From positions 1-48,252 of the forward strand of contig JACVJC010000018.1 in NCBI GenBank assembly GCA_015711795.1: a stretch of DNA of 48,252 bases. The letters are read 5' to 3'. A model generated the notes under the pieces. It made no database searches. It was not told the origin of the DNA and saw only the letters and a list, made by a program, of their open reading frames with translations. This document shows, piece by piece, positions 34,582 through 42,751 of this stretch; within the stretch, counting starts at the first letter, position 1, and every line of letters begins with the position of its first letter. Source of the DNA: Candidatus Geothermocultor quzhuomuensis (GTDB taxonomy: Bacteria; Actinomycetota; Aquicultoria; Geothermocultorales; Geothermocultoraceae). Position numbers and translations under genes: made by a program.

Positions 34582-35667
34582 GTGAAATTTGTTAATGAGT
34601 TTCGTAATCCCAAACTAGTTCAAGCTTTAATTAAAAAAGTTAGGGAGTATTCTTCTACTCCGATTAAACTAATGGAAGTTTGTGGAACCCACACCGTTGC
34701 CATTTCCAAGAGTGGACTTCGTCAAGTTATCCCTAATTCCATTACGCTTCTTTCAGGACCAGGTTGCCCCGTTTGCGTTACTTCTCATCGAGACCTTGAC
34801 CGTGCAATTACTCTAGCTAGCATCCCTAATGTTATCATTACGACCTTTGGTGATATGATGAAAGTCCCTGGTTCTTTTTCTAGTTTGTCTAAGGAGAAAG
34901 CATCAGGGAAAGATATCCGAGTTGTTTACTCCACTCTTGATGCACTTAAAATTGCTGAAGAAAACAGGGATAAAAGGATAATCTTTCTAGGAGTGGGGTT
35001 TGAAACTTCAGCACCAACAGTTGGACAAGCCATTATTGAGGCAAGAAGAAGAAACTTAAAGAATTTTTTTGTTTTTTCGGCTTTAAAGACAATGCCTTTA
35101 GTTTTGAAAGCACTTATTGATTTAGGTGAGGTAAATTTTCAAGGATATATCTTACCAGGCCATGTTAGTGTGATTATTGGGGTTAAACCTTATCAATTTT
35201 TAAGTCGAGATTATGGTATGCCAGGGGTTATTGCGGGATTTGAGCCTCTCGATGTTTTACAAACCATTTTAATGCTGGTTGAAATGATTGAAAAAGGTGA
35301 ACCTGAGATAAAGATACAATATAAGCGGGCAGTAAGTCCTGAAGGAAATTTGATTGCCCAAGAACTTTTAAAGAAAGTTTTTGAGCCTTCCGATGCCGAT
35401 TGGCGAGGGATTGGAGTTATTCCTGAGACAGGATTAAAGATAGCTGAGAATTATGGAGATTTTGACGCAGAGAGAATTTTTAAGGTTGAAACACCTGAAC
35501 CTGTTGAACCAAAAGGCTGTCGTTGCGGCGAGGTTCTTCGCGGTCTTATTTTTCCTTATCAGTGCGGGCTTTTTGCTAAAGCTTGTACCCCAGAGAGTCC
35601 AGTAGGTCCTTGTATGGTCTCAAGCGAAGGTGCTTGTGCAGCTTATTACCGCTATAATAAACTTTAA
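34582..35667 (+). CDS. hypD: Hydrogenase maturation factor HypD
   Basis: HypD is the iron-sulfur scaffold on which, with HypC, the Fe(CN)2CO group of NiFe-hydrogenase is built. The protein has 361 residues. Conserved cysteine motifs EVCGTHTVAIS and SGPGCPVCVTS are present, and the C-terminal 4Fe-4S region has KGCRCGEVLRG, YQCGLF, CTPESPVGPCMVSSEGAC. The start is a GTG at 34582 after AGGGAG. No hypC, hypE, hypF or hydrogenase gene is nearby; instead cooS follows by 38 bases. Confidence 0.95.
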   Translation: MKFVNEFRNPKLVQALIKKVREYSSTPIKLMEVCGTHTVAISKSGLRQVIPNSITLLSGPGCPVCVTSHRDLDRAITLASIPNVIITTFGDMMKVPGSFSSLSKEKASGKDIRVVYSTLDALKIAEENRDKRIIFLGVGFETSAPTVGQAIIEARRRNLKNFFVFSALKTMPLVLKALIDLGEVNFQGYILPGHVSVIIGVKPYQFLSRDYGMPGVIAGFEPLDVLQTILMLVEMIEKGEPEIKIQYKRAVSPEGNLIAQELLKKVFEPSDADWRGIGVIPETGLKIAENYGDFDAERIFKVETPEPVEPKGCRCGEVLRGLIFPYQCGLFAKACTPESPVGPCMVSSEGACAAYYRYNKL

Positions 35668-35705
35668 CAAATATGAGCTGAAATTTAAAATGAAAGCTTC
35701 TTAAG

Positions 35706-37658
35706 ATGGCTAAAAAAGAAAGGAAAGATTCTCAATCTTTTAATGAAGAACTGATTGAGAAAGCTAAAAAATTAGGAGTTTCAACTTGCTTGACTAGGGC
35801 AAAAGAAATAAAACCTTGTTCTATTGGAGTTACTGGGGCTTGCTGCTCTCTTTGCTATATGGGCCCTTGTCGTTTAGCAGGAGGAGAAGCACAAGGTGTA
35901 TGTGGTGCAACTATTGATACCATTACCTCAAGAAACTTCGCTCGCTCAGTAGCAGCTGGTGCGGCCGCCCATTCAGATCATGCTCGTGACCTTGTTTTTA
36001 CATTATTGGCTGTTGCTTTGGGTAAAATTCCTGGAATTAAGATAAAAGATGAGGAAAAATTGCGCAAAGTCGCTCTTGACTGGGGAATAAAGGTTGAAAG
36101 TAAAACAACCCTTGAATTAGCAAAAGAGGTTGCTCAAATTGCTCTTGACCAGTTTAGCTTGAAAAATAAAGAACTAAATTTTCTTTCTCGAGCCCCTCGA
36201 AAGCGTCAAGATTGTTGGAAGAAACAAGCTCTTTCTCCTAGAGGAATTGATTGGGAAGTAGCTGAAACTTTAAACCGAACTCATGAAGGAACTGACCAAG
36301 AAGCGGAAAGTATTTTAAATCAAGCTTTGAGAACAGCTTTAGCTGACGGATGGGGAGGCTCTATGCTAGCAACTGAAATTTCTGATATTCTCTTTGGAAC
36401 ACCCAAAGCAGCTCTTTCTCGAATAAATTTAGGAGTGATTAAAGAAGACGAGGTCAATATTGTTGTTCATGGCCATAATCCCTTAGTAGCTGAGGCAATT
36501 CTTCAAGTAGCAAATGAAAATGAATTTAAAAAAACTGCTCTTGAAAGAGGAGCAAAAGGAATAAATTTGATTGGTATTTGTTGCACTGCTAATGAGATTT
36601 TAATGCGTCACGGGATACCTTCAGCTGGCAATTTCCTACACCAAGAGCTAACGATTTTAACTGGAGCTGTCGATTTAATGGTTGTTGATGTTCAATGTAT
36701 TATGCAAGCTTTAGCTGAAGTAGCAAAAAAATTTCATACCAAATTGGTAACGACTTCTTCAAAGACAAGGATTCCAGGGGCAATTCATATTGAGTTTAAT
36801 CCTGAGGATTGCTTAAAGAAAGCAAGGGAAGTAGTTGAGTTAGCGATTGAAAATTTTCCAAGGCGGTTAAAGGTTAATATTCCTTCAAAAGAAACTCCTT
36901 TAGTAACTGGTTTTTCCCATGAATATATCAATTTTATGCTAGGTGGCAAATATTTAGCTTCTTTAAGGGAGCTTAATAACTCGATAATTGATGGACGGCT
37001 TCAAGGAGTTGTCGCTGTTATTGGTTGTAATAATCCACGGGTTGGGTTAAATGAAGGACATCGGTATGTGGTTAAAGAATTAATCCGAAACAATGTTGTA
37101 GTTTTTCAAACAGGTTGTGGTGCTTTAACTAACGCCCAATATGGTTTTCTTTTACCAGAAGCAATGGAGGAAGCTGGTCCTATCCTTAAGGTAATTTGTA
37201 AATCAGTGGGAATTCCACCCGTTCTTCATCTTGGCTCTTGCGTTAATAATTCTCGCCTTTTAACTATCTTTTCTCAGATGGTAAAGGATGGTGGTTTAGG
37301 AAATGACATAAGCACTTTACCAGTAGCTGGCATTTGTCCTGAGTGGAAAAGCGAAAAAGCTCTTTCCATTGGAACATATTTGGCTGCTTCTGGTGTTTAT
37401 GTCCTTTTTGGAGTAGGCTCTCCTGTCGGTGCAAGCTGTAAAGTTGTTGAGCTTATGAGTAAGGGGTGGGAAAGAAAGATTGGAGGAAAACTTGAGTTTG
37501 AACCCAATTATCAAAAGATTATTCAAAAAGTTTTAGAACACTTAAAAGAGAAAAGGAAAGCTTTAGGATTAGGGCCAGAAAGGGATAGAGAGGTTCATGA
37601 CATTGAAAGGAGAAGAGCTTTGTTATGGTGGAGGAACCAGTTAAAAGGTTGGCAGTAG
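35706..37658 (+). CDS. cooS: Anaerobic carbon monoxide dehydrogenase, catalytic subunit CooS
   Basis: CooS interconverts CO and CO2 at a NiFe-S C-cluster. The protein has 650 residues, the normal length. The N-terminal B- and D-cluster cysteines appear in KPCSIGVTGACCSLCYMGPC and GVCGA. C-cluster motifs include HGHNPLVAEA, GICCTANE, VDVQCIMQ, IGCNNPRVG, TGCGALT, LGSCVNNSR and ICPEWKSEKALSIG with the catalytic lysine. No cooC or cooF is adjacent. The downstream gene starts inside its 3' end, and hypD precedes it, so the three form an operon. Confidence 0.95.
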   Translation: MAKKERKDSQSFNEELIEKAKKLGVSTCLTRAKEIKPCSIGVTGACCSLCYMGPCRLAGGEAQGVCGATIDTITSRNFARSVAAGAAAHSDHARDLVFTLLAVALGKIPGIKIKDEEKLRKVALDWGIKVESKTTLELAKEVAQIALDQFSLKNKELNFLSRAPRKRQDCWKKQALSPRGIDWEVAETLNRTHEGTDQEAESILNQALRTALADGWGGSMLATEISDILFGTPKAALSRINLGVIKEDEVNIVVHGHNPLVAEAILQVANENEFKKTALERGAKGINLIGICCTANEILMRHGIPSAGNFLHQELTILTGAVDLMVVDVQCIMQALAEVAKKFHTKLVTTSSKTRIPGAIHIEFNPEDCLKKAREVVELAIENFPRRLKVNIPSKETPLVTGFSHEYINFMLGGKYLASLRELNNSIIDGRLQGVVAVIGCNNPRVGLNEGHRYVVKELIRNNVVVFQTGCGALTNAQYGFLLPEAMEEAGPILKVICKSVGIPPVLHLGSCVNNSRLLTIFSQMVKDGGLGNDISTLPVAGICPEWKSEKALSIGTYLAASGVYVLFGVGSPVGASCKVVELMSKGWERKIGGKLEFEPNYQKIIQKVLEHLKEKRKALGLGPERDREVHDIERRRALLWWRNQLKGWQ

Positions 37659-38497
37659 CAGCCATTAAAGGAGCTGAGAACATCCTCAATGAAGCTGAGG
37701 AAAAGTTAAATTTATCTTTAAAGACGAGGGGCTTAAAAAGAGATATAAATTTTCATCACTTCTTTCCAGTCACTTATGGTTTAAATAGTTGGCAAGTTAA
37801 AAACCTTTCTCATCTCGGTAAATTATTAAAAGACATTAAAAAGCTTCTTCCTACTCAAATTCCCTTTGAGAAGAACTGGCTTCCTTATTTAGGTGATGCT
37901 CTTAATGCTGGAATAGCTGCTATTTTTGCCCAAGAGATTCTGGTATTTTTATCACAATTAGAGAATAAGAAAGATAATGAAGTTGAAAAAATTTATAGTT
38001 ATTTTACTAAGAAAGCATTATCACATATTAAGAAAAGAGAACCTTCTGGATTTGTTGTGGTTATTGGAAAAGCCCCTTCTTTAAAGAAAGCCTCTCAGTT
38101 GGTTGAGATGATTAAAGGAAAAAAGCTAGTTGCTTTTTTAATTGGCGATGAAAAAAGAGAAAGTTTAGCCTATCAAGCTTTCCTTCATCCAACCTCAAAA
38201 ATTGAATTCCTAACTATTTTAAATGACTCATTTGTTTTCCTTGGGAATGAGCTTTTTAATATAACCCCTTTTTTTGGATTTTTAGTTAAATTTTCTTTAG
38301 CTTATGGCAAGTTTAGACCAGGTCAATCTAGGGAAATTCTTAATTTTATTAAAGAAAACCTCTTTTCTTTTCTCCTAGTTTTAGGGAAAATTACCGACAA
38401 AAAAGCAGCTAATATTGCTGGAGCCATTTCTTTTGGTGTCCAGTCAGTTGGCCAAACTTATATCCCTCAGCTTTTACCTATTCATTCTTTACCCTGA
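37625..38497 (+). CDS. Stand-alone acetyl-CoA synthase N-terminal-domain protein
   Basis: The 290-residue protein overlaps cooS by 34 bases. It resembles only domain 1 of bacterial acetyl-CoA synthase (AcsB), the part that docks on CODH and forms the CO tunnel. Recognisable matches are the FPVTYGLNSWQVKNLSHL, NAGIAAIFAQEILVFL, VVVIGKAPSLKKA with VAFLIGD, and the late ANIAGAISFGV. It stops where domain 1 ends, and the cysteines of the A-cluster domain are absent; the DNA after 38497 does not continue it. It may be one half of a split ACS or an ACS-derived CooS partner. The homology call is from memory of the ACS sequence. Confidence 0.72.
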   Translation: MVEEPVKRLAVAAIKGAENILNEAEEKLNLSLKTRGLKRDINFHHFFPVTYGLNSWQVKNLSHLGKLLKDIKKLLPTQIPFEKNWLPYLGDALNAGIAAIFAQEILVFLSQLENKKDNEVEKIYSYFTKKALSHIKKREPSGFVVVIGKAPSLKKASQLVEMIKGKKLVAFLIGDEKRESLAYQAFLHPTSKIEFLTILNDSFVFLGNELFNITPFFGFLVKFSLAYGKFRPGQSREILNFIKENLFSFLLVLGKITDKKAANIAGAISFGVQSVGQTYIPQLLPIHSLP

Positions 38498-38575
38498 TAG
38501 TTGTCTAGATACAATTGTTTACATGGAATAATGCCTAGGGTATTTACTTCAATATTAACAGAGCTTTGTTAGTTT

Positions 38576-39541
38576 CTAAGCAGGTTGTGGTTCGGGTGGC
38601 TCTTTTGGTTTAGTTAATTCCAGGTAGCAAAAGGTCCAGTAATTACATTTAAAAGCTCCCATGAATCCCTGAGCAATCAAGGAGAAAACAATTAAAAGGA
38701 AAATCCCAATCGAGGCGATAAAAATTCCTAAAGCAATTAAGGGAATAGATTTAATGCTGATTGAATAACCAACAAGAAGAACGATTGGTATAGCCAGGAG
38801 AATAAAAAAGACAATGGCTATAATTAATAAAAATCCTAAAACGATTCCAATTACTAATCCAATAAGCCAGAGAATAAAAAGATTTAATAAATTAGATTTA
38901 AATAAAGTCCAAGTTGACTTAATTGATTCTATAACTTTTTTATCTTTGGTTACCAGTTCCCGATAAGCTAACTCAGTGAAAACAGAAAGGGGAATTATAA
39001 TTGGTAGAAAGAGAAGAGCAAATCCCAGTAAGGGGAGTAGACTCGAGAGTAATTTTAATGGGTTAGTAGGTTTGAGGGTAAAAAGATAAATATGGTAAAT
39101 GAATAAGATGATTACTGGAGCGAACAAAAGGACCAGAGGAAACCAAAGGAGCCAACCAAGAAGAATATAACGGATGAGAAAATGCCAACCTGTTTCAAGA
39201 CCTTTTTTTAAAGTAGGTTTTTCCACTTCGGCTTGATTGACTAATCCTATCAGGGCTGGTTTAGAAAGGTATCTCGCAATTAGGAAAAGAAGAAAGAAAA
39301 GAAACAAGATGAATCCAACTATCAAGACGATAGCGAGGTAGTTAATTAAAAACTCTCTAATTAATTTAATGATTTCATTAGGGGGAACTGTTTTTTTTAC
39401 TTTTGTTTCTGAAAAGCTAGGTAGATTTAAATTAAAGTTGGCACCACTTCCTCCAAGAAAAAAACCAAAGACCCAAAGAATTTTGTATTTCCATGTGACT
39501 TCCCATGTTCTTTTAATGATTTTTCCAAAATCAATGCTCAT
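38576..39541 (-). CDS. Polytopic membrane protein, unknown
   Basis: The 321-residue protein has about six to seven hydrophobic spans, beginning near the conserved-looking FGKIIKRTWEVTWKYKILWV. A loop after the third span contains GLETGWHFLIRYILLG and another carries KVIESIKSTWTLFKSNLLNL; the C-terminus is proline-rich (PKEPPEPQPA). This layout resembles the glycerophosphoryl-diester-phosphodiesterase membrane domain or DUF4013-like proteins, but I cannot assign it with confidence. It converges with the cooS operon. Confidence 0.6.
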   Translation of the reverse strand: MSIDFGKIIKRTWEVTWKYKILWVFGFFLGGSGANFNLNLPSFSETKVKKTVPPNEIIKLIREFLINYLAIVLIVGFILFLFFLLFLIARYLSKPALIGLVNQAEVEKPTLKKGLETGWHFLIRYILLGWLLWFPLVLLFAPVIILFIYHIYLFTLKPTNPLKLLSSLLPLLGFALLFLPIIIPLSVFTELAYRELVTKDKKVIESIKSTWTLFKSNLLNLFILWLIGLVIGIVLGFLLIIAIVFFILLAIPIVLLVGYSISIKSIPLIALGIFIASIGIFLLIVFSLIAQGFMGAFKCNYWTFCYLELTKPKEPPEPQPA

Positions 39542-39621
39542 TTCTATTCCTTTCTGTGACTATTGATAAGTGAGATGCGACATGTAAACAGCTTCAAAAT
39601 TCTACTAATCACTTTTCACTT

Positions 39622-40095
39622 TCAGAGGGTTTCTTTTAGCTTTTTGTAAGTTTCTCTTAGGTGTTCTGGCATAACCTTCGTATCAGCAATCACAGGCATA
39701 AAATTAGTATCTCCAAGCCAGCGGGGAACAATATGGATATGAAAGTGATCTTCAACTCCTGCTCCTGCTATTTTCCCTAGGTTGATTCCGATATTAAAAC
39801 CATCAGGTTTAAGCACTTTCTTTAGAACCTCGATGCTTTTTCTTAAAAGAAGCATCATCTCTAAAAGCTCATTTTCCTTTAAACCACTGGGTTCAGCTAC
39901 ATGTCGGTAAGGAGCAACCATTAAGTGACCATTATTATAAGGGAAAATATTCATGATGATAAAACCTAGTTGACCTCGCCAAATAATATAGTTTTTTTCA
40001 TCCTTGTTTTCTTGGGATTTTTGGCAAAAGATACAGTTTTTGTCTTTTTTGTTCAAGATATATTTAATTCGCCATGGTGCCCAAAGATTTTTCAT
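39622..40095 (-). CDS. HIT-family nucleotide hydrolase/transferase
   Basis: The 157-residue protein has the histidine triad HFHIHIVPRW and the N-terminal NLWAPWRIKYI seen in actinobacterial and related HIT proteins, with a CIFC pair likely to bind zinc. These enzymes act on dinucleoside polyphosphates (Ap4A phosphorylase-like) or nucleoside phosphoramidates. The start is the ATG at 40095. It is followed on the same strand by nothing recognisable until the membrane-protein gene. Confidence 0.9.
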   Translation of the reverse strand: MKNLWAPWRIKYILNKKDKNCIFCQKSQENKDEKNYIIWRGQLGFIIMNIFPYNNGHLMVAPYRHVAEPSGLKENELLEMMLLLRKSIEVLKKVLKPDGFNIGINLGKIAGAGVEDHFHIHIVPRWLGDTNFMPVIADTKVMPEHLRETYKKLKETL

Positions 40096-40142
40096 TTTTA
40101 AAACTTGCTAATCATTTTACCAAAATAAAAAGCGGTAAGAAA

Positions 40143-41351
40143 TTATCCTTCGAGTGAAGCTCTTCCCCAGAGGCTACTAGCTCGAAGAATTGATTCCATC
40201 CCAAATCGATTTCGGATTGAGTCGATTGCTTTTTCCACTTTTTCTTGAGAATATTCTGAGGGGAAAAGGGAGAGCTGAGAATTTTTCTTAGGAGTTAAAC
40301 TTGATTCAACTATCCCTATCAATCTAACTGGGAGTTTCAAGGGAAAGAAGCTATTTATTATTGACCAAGCTTTTTTAAAAATAAAGTTAAAATTATCAGT
40401 TGGGGAAGAAAGCCTAGATTGAGCAAATTGGTAAGTGAGGTCACTGTAGCGAACACCAACTGAAATAACTTGAGTGAGAAGGCAGGAATTTCTTAATTTT
40501 TGGGTGATTTCATCAGTTAAATAAAAGAGAGTTGAGCGGATTAATTCTTTATCGGAGGTATTTTCTTTTAAAGTAGAAGCGTGACTAAGTGATTTGGGCA
40601 GGGAATTGATAAGATTAGGATTAACGGGGGAGTCATCAAGTCCCCAGGCAGCGTTATAGAGATACTCACCAGTTATTCCAAAAGTGCGGCGAAGATTAGC
40701 GAGGGGATAATTGGCTAAATCACCAATGGTTCTAATACCAAGGATTCTCAACCTCCTTTCTCGGCGCTCACCAATTCCAGGTATTTCCTTGACTGAAAGA
40801 TGCCAGAGGCATTGGGGTAAATCTTTTGCCTTTAAGAGAGTAAGACCATTAGGTTTTTGCATATTGGAAGCCATTTTAGCGATTAGTTTATTAGGTCCAA
40901 TCCCAATTGAACAAGTGATACCAAAACGTTTTTGAATTTCCTTTTTAATTAAGATTGCAATTTTCTCTGCTCCTCCAAACCGTGAGCTGGTTTCACTAAC
41001 ATCAAGAAAAGCTTCATCAATTGAATAAGGCTCGACTAAATCAGTGTATTTTTCAAAGATTTTAAGGATTTCGAGGGAAATAGTTTCGTATTTGTGAACA
41101 TTTCCCTTGACTAAAATAGCATTGGGGCAGAGAGCTAGAGCTTCAAAGAGGGGCATTCCTGACTTAATTCCTAAAGCTTTTGCTTCATAGCTAGCTGCAG
41201 CAGTAACAGAGCGCTTTCCTTTAGGATTTCCGTAAGGATCGGCGGTGACAATTAATGGTAAGTGGCGCAAATAAGGGCGATGAGCTTGTTCAACTGAGGC
41301 AAAGTAAGAATTCATATCAATGTGAAGGATTATACGATTACTCTGCTTCAA
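40143..41351 (-). CDS. dinB: DNA polymerase IV (Y-family)
   Basis: This translesion polymerase is typically SOS-induced. The TTG at 41351 is taken as start, giving 402 residues beginning KQSNRIILHIDMNSYFASVE with the catalytic Asp11; an ATG at 41411 would add 20 residues unlike the family and overlap the upstream gene by 74 bases. The second metal motif YSIDEAFLDVS and GIGPNKLIAKMASNMQKPNG are present, as is the HhH region EIPGIGERRERRL. The little-finger domain follows. It lies behind a LexA-regulated small gene. Confidence 0.92.
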   Translation of the reverse strand: MKQSNRIILHIDMNSYFASVEQAHRPYLRHLPLIVTADPYGNPKGKRSVTAAASYEAKALGIKSGMPLFEALALCPNAILVKGNVHKYETISLEILKIFEKYTDLVEPYSIDEAFLDVSETSSRFGGAEKIAILIKKEIQKRFGITCSIGIGPNKLIAKMASNMQKPNGLTLLKAKDLPQCLWHLSVKEIPGIGERRERRLRILGIRTIGDLANYPLANLRRTFGITGEYLYNAAWGLDDSPVNPNLINSLPKSLSHASTLKENTSDKELIRSTLFYLTDEITQKLRNSCLLTQVISVGVRYSDLTYQFAQSRLSSPTDNFNFIFKKAWSIINSFFPLKLPVRLIGIVESSLTPKKNSQLSLFPSEYSQEKVEKAIDSIRNRFGMESILRASSLWGRASLEG

Positions 41352-41589
41352 CCTGGTTGAGATACCAAGCAAAGGTCTTGGGATTGAAGGAAATCTCGTA
41401 ATAGGTTCCATTCTCGTTCACCACACTCAAGTGGAGAATTTCTGTTTGGCCTTCCTTGCTTTTCCAAAAGCCTGTTACTTGCACAATTTTGTGGGTTACT
41501 CCATGCCAATTGATTTTAAGAGGAAAAATCTGCCCCCGACTAAACTTAGCTAAAACTGAAATTGGCTCATTAACTTGAGTAACGTTCAT
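41338..41589 (-). CDS. DUF6504-like small protein, partner of dinB
   Basis: The 83-residue, mainly beta protein has the pattern of the small DUF6504-type proteins found beside Y-family polymerases in actinobacteria: PISVLAKFSRGQIFPLKINW, then VQVTGFW and a final YYEISFNPKTFAWYLNQVE. Function is unknown. It overlaps the dinB start and is first in the SOS-regulated operon, with ATG at 41589 behind AAAGGAAGAAAG. Confidence 0.65.
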   Translation of the reverse strand: MNVTQVNEPISVLAKFSRGQIFPLKINWHGVTHKIVQVTGFWKSKEGQTEILHLSVVNENGTYYEISFNPKTFAWYLNQVEAE

Positions 41590-41625
41590 CTTTCTTCCTT
41601 TAGGTTTTTGTTAACTGCTACCTAA

Positions 41626-41654
41626 ATTATCGAACAAATGTTCGCATAAGTCAA
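41626..41654 (-). promoter_or_regulatory. LexA-controlled promoter of the DUF6504-like/dinB operon
   Basis: On the minus strand TTGACT (41649-41654) and GATAAT (41626-41631) are separated by exactly 17 bases. The palindrome CGAACAAATGTTCG at 41631-41644 lies in that spacer and matches the CGAAC-N4-GTTCG LexA box of Gram-positive bacteria. Binding would block RNA polymerase until DNA damage. Confidence 0.85.
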
Positions 41655-41710
41655 GGGTTTAGATACTAAGAACCAAGAGCCAAATTTCAAATTTTGATAT
41701 TTAGAATTTT

Positions 41711-42376
41711 TTATGAGTTGAGAATGGCTCTTTTGACTTCTTCAAAACCAATTCGGTCAATCATTCGACCTAATCTTTCATGGGGCCTAGCATTTTTCTC
41801 ATAATAGTTGATAATTTTCTCGACCAAAGAGGTGATTTTATCAGGAGGAATATCTTCAGCAAGCAAATCAGCAATTCGTGGACGGGCTCCAGCTGTTCCT
41901 CCAATTAAGATATTAAAACCGTTTTTTCTTCCAATTAAGCCTATATCCTTAACTGCTGCTTCGGCACAAGAATTAGGACAGCCGCTGACTCCTATTTTAA
42001 GCTTACCTGGAAGTTTTTTTCCTGTGTAAAGGGAATCCAACTTTAAGCCAATTGAAACAGAGTCTTGAATACCTCTTTTACAAAAAGTAGTACCCGGACA
42101 AATTTTTACACTTCGCACACACAGTCCTATGGCAGCTCCTGGTTTCATCTTTAACTCTTTCCAGATAGCATCAATATCTTCTTTCTTTATGCCGATTAAA
42201 GCAATGCGTTGAGCGCCGGTAATTTTAATTGCTTTTACCCGATATTTGTCAGCAACATCAGCAATTTTCCGAAGGATGTTGGAGTCAAGAATTCCTCCTG
42301 GAATATGAGGAGCAACAGCAAAAAGTTCTCTATCCCGCTGAATAATAGCACCTTTTTCTTCAATGTCACCTTTCAT
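41711..42376 (-). CDS. Small siroheme [4Fe-4S] sulfite/nitrite reductase
   Basis: The 221-residue protein has one nitrite/sulfite reductase ferredoxin-like half and one siroheme half. The cluster ligands are Cys93, Cys99, Cys133 and Cys137 (CPGTTFC and SGCPNSC). Its length matches the low-molecular-weight assimilatory-type sulfite reductase of Desulfovibrio and methanogens (about 220 residues). It would reduce sulfite to sulfide or nitrite to ammonia; the physiological substrate is not evident. The ATG at 42376 follows AGGAGG. Confidence 0.85.
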   Translation of the reverse strand: MKGDIEEKGAIIQRDRELFAVAPHIPGGILDSNILRKIADVADKYRVKAIKITGAQRIALIGIKKEDIDAIWKELKMKPGAAIGLCVRSVKICPGTTFCKRGIQDSVSIGLKLDSLYTGKKLPGKLKIGVSGCPNSCAEAAVKDIGLIGRKNGFNILIGGTAGARPRIADLLAEDIPPDKITSLVEKIINYYEKNARPHERLGRMIDRIGFEEVKRAILNS

Positions 42377-42751
42377 TTGTAACCTCCTTGTTTAAACTTC
42401 ATTAAAAATTATAGTTTGATTCATCTTTTATTATTTTATTAAGTACAGATGGTTTTAAAATTTACAAAAACTCTCTTTTCTTTAATATTTGTAAGGCTTA
42501 TTATAATATTAAAAAAAGTAAAAAAGTGTTATGGTTTTCTAATTTAAAGGAGAGAAGTAGTGGAGTAATTTTCTATTTTTCCAAGGAAGGTAAAAGATTT
42601 AGTTCAAATTTCTCTTCTATTTCACTTAATTTTACCTTTTTTATCTCTTGGAAGATTAATAAAAGGTTCTAAAGTTTTTTCTGAGAATTACCTTCCTGTT
42701 AATTTCTCTCCTCGTTATAAAAAGTCTAGTAATTTAAAGGGAAGGGAGAAG
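42377..42751 (+). other. Intergenic leader region before the giant surface-protein gene
   Basis: No gene is seen in this 375-base, very AT-rich stretch. It holds a plus-strand TATAAT at 42502-42507 and a 13-pair imperfect hairpin (42583-42595 with 42630-42642, two G-T pairs, 34-base loop). A direct repeat AATTTAAAGG occurs at 42541 and 42731, the second next to the ribosome-binding site of the downstream gene. Confidence 0.5.
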
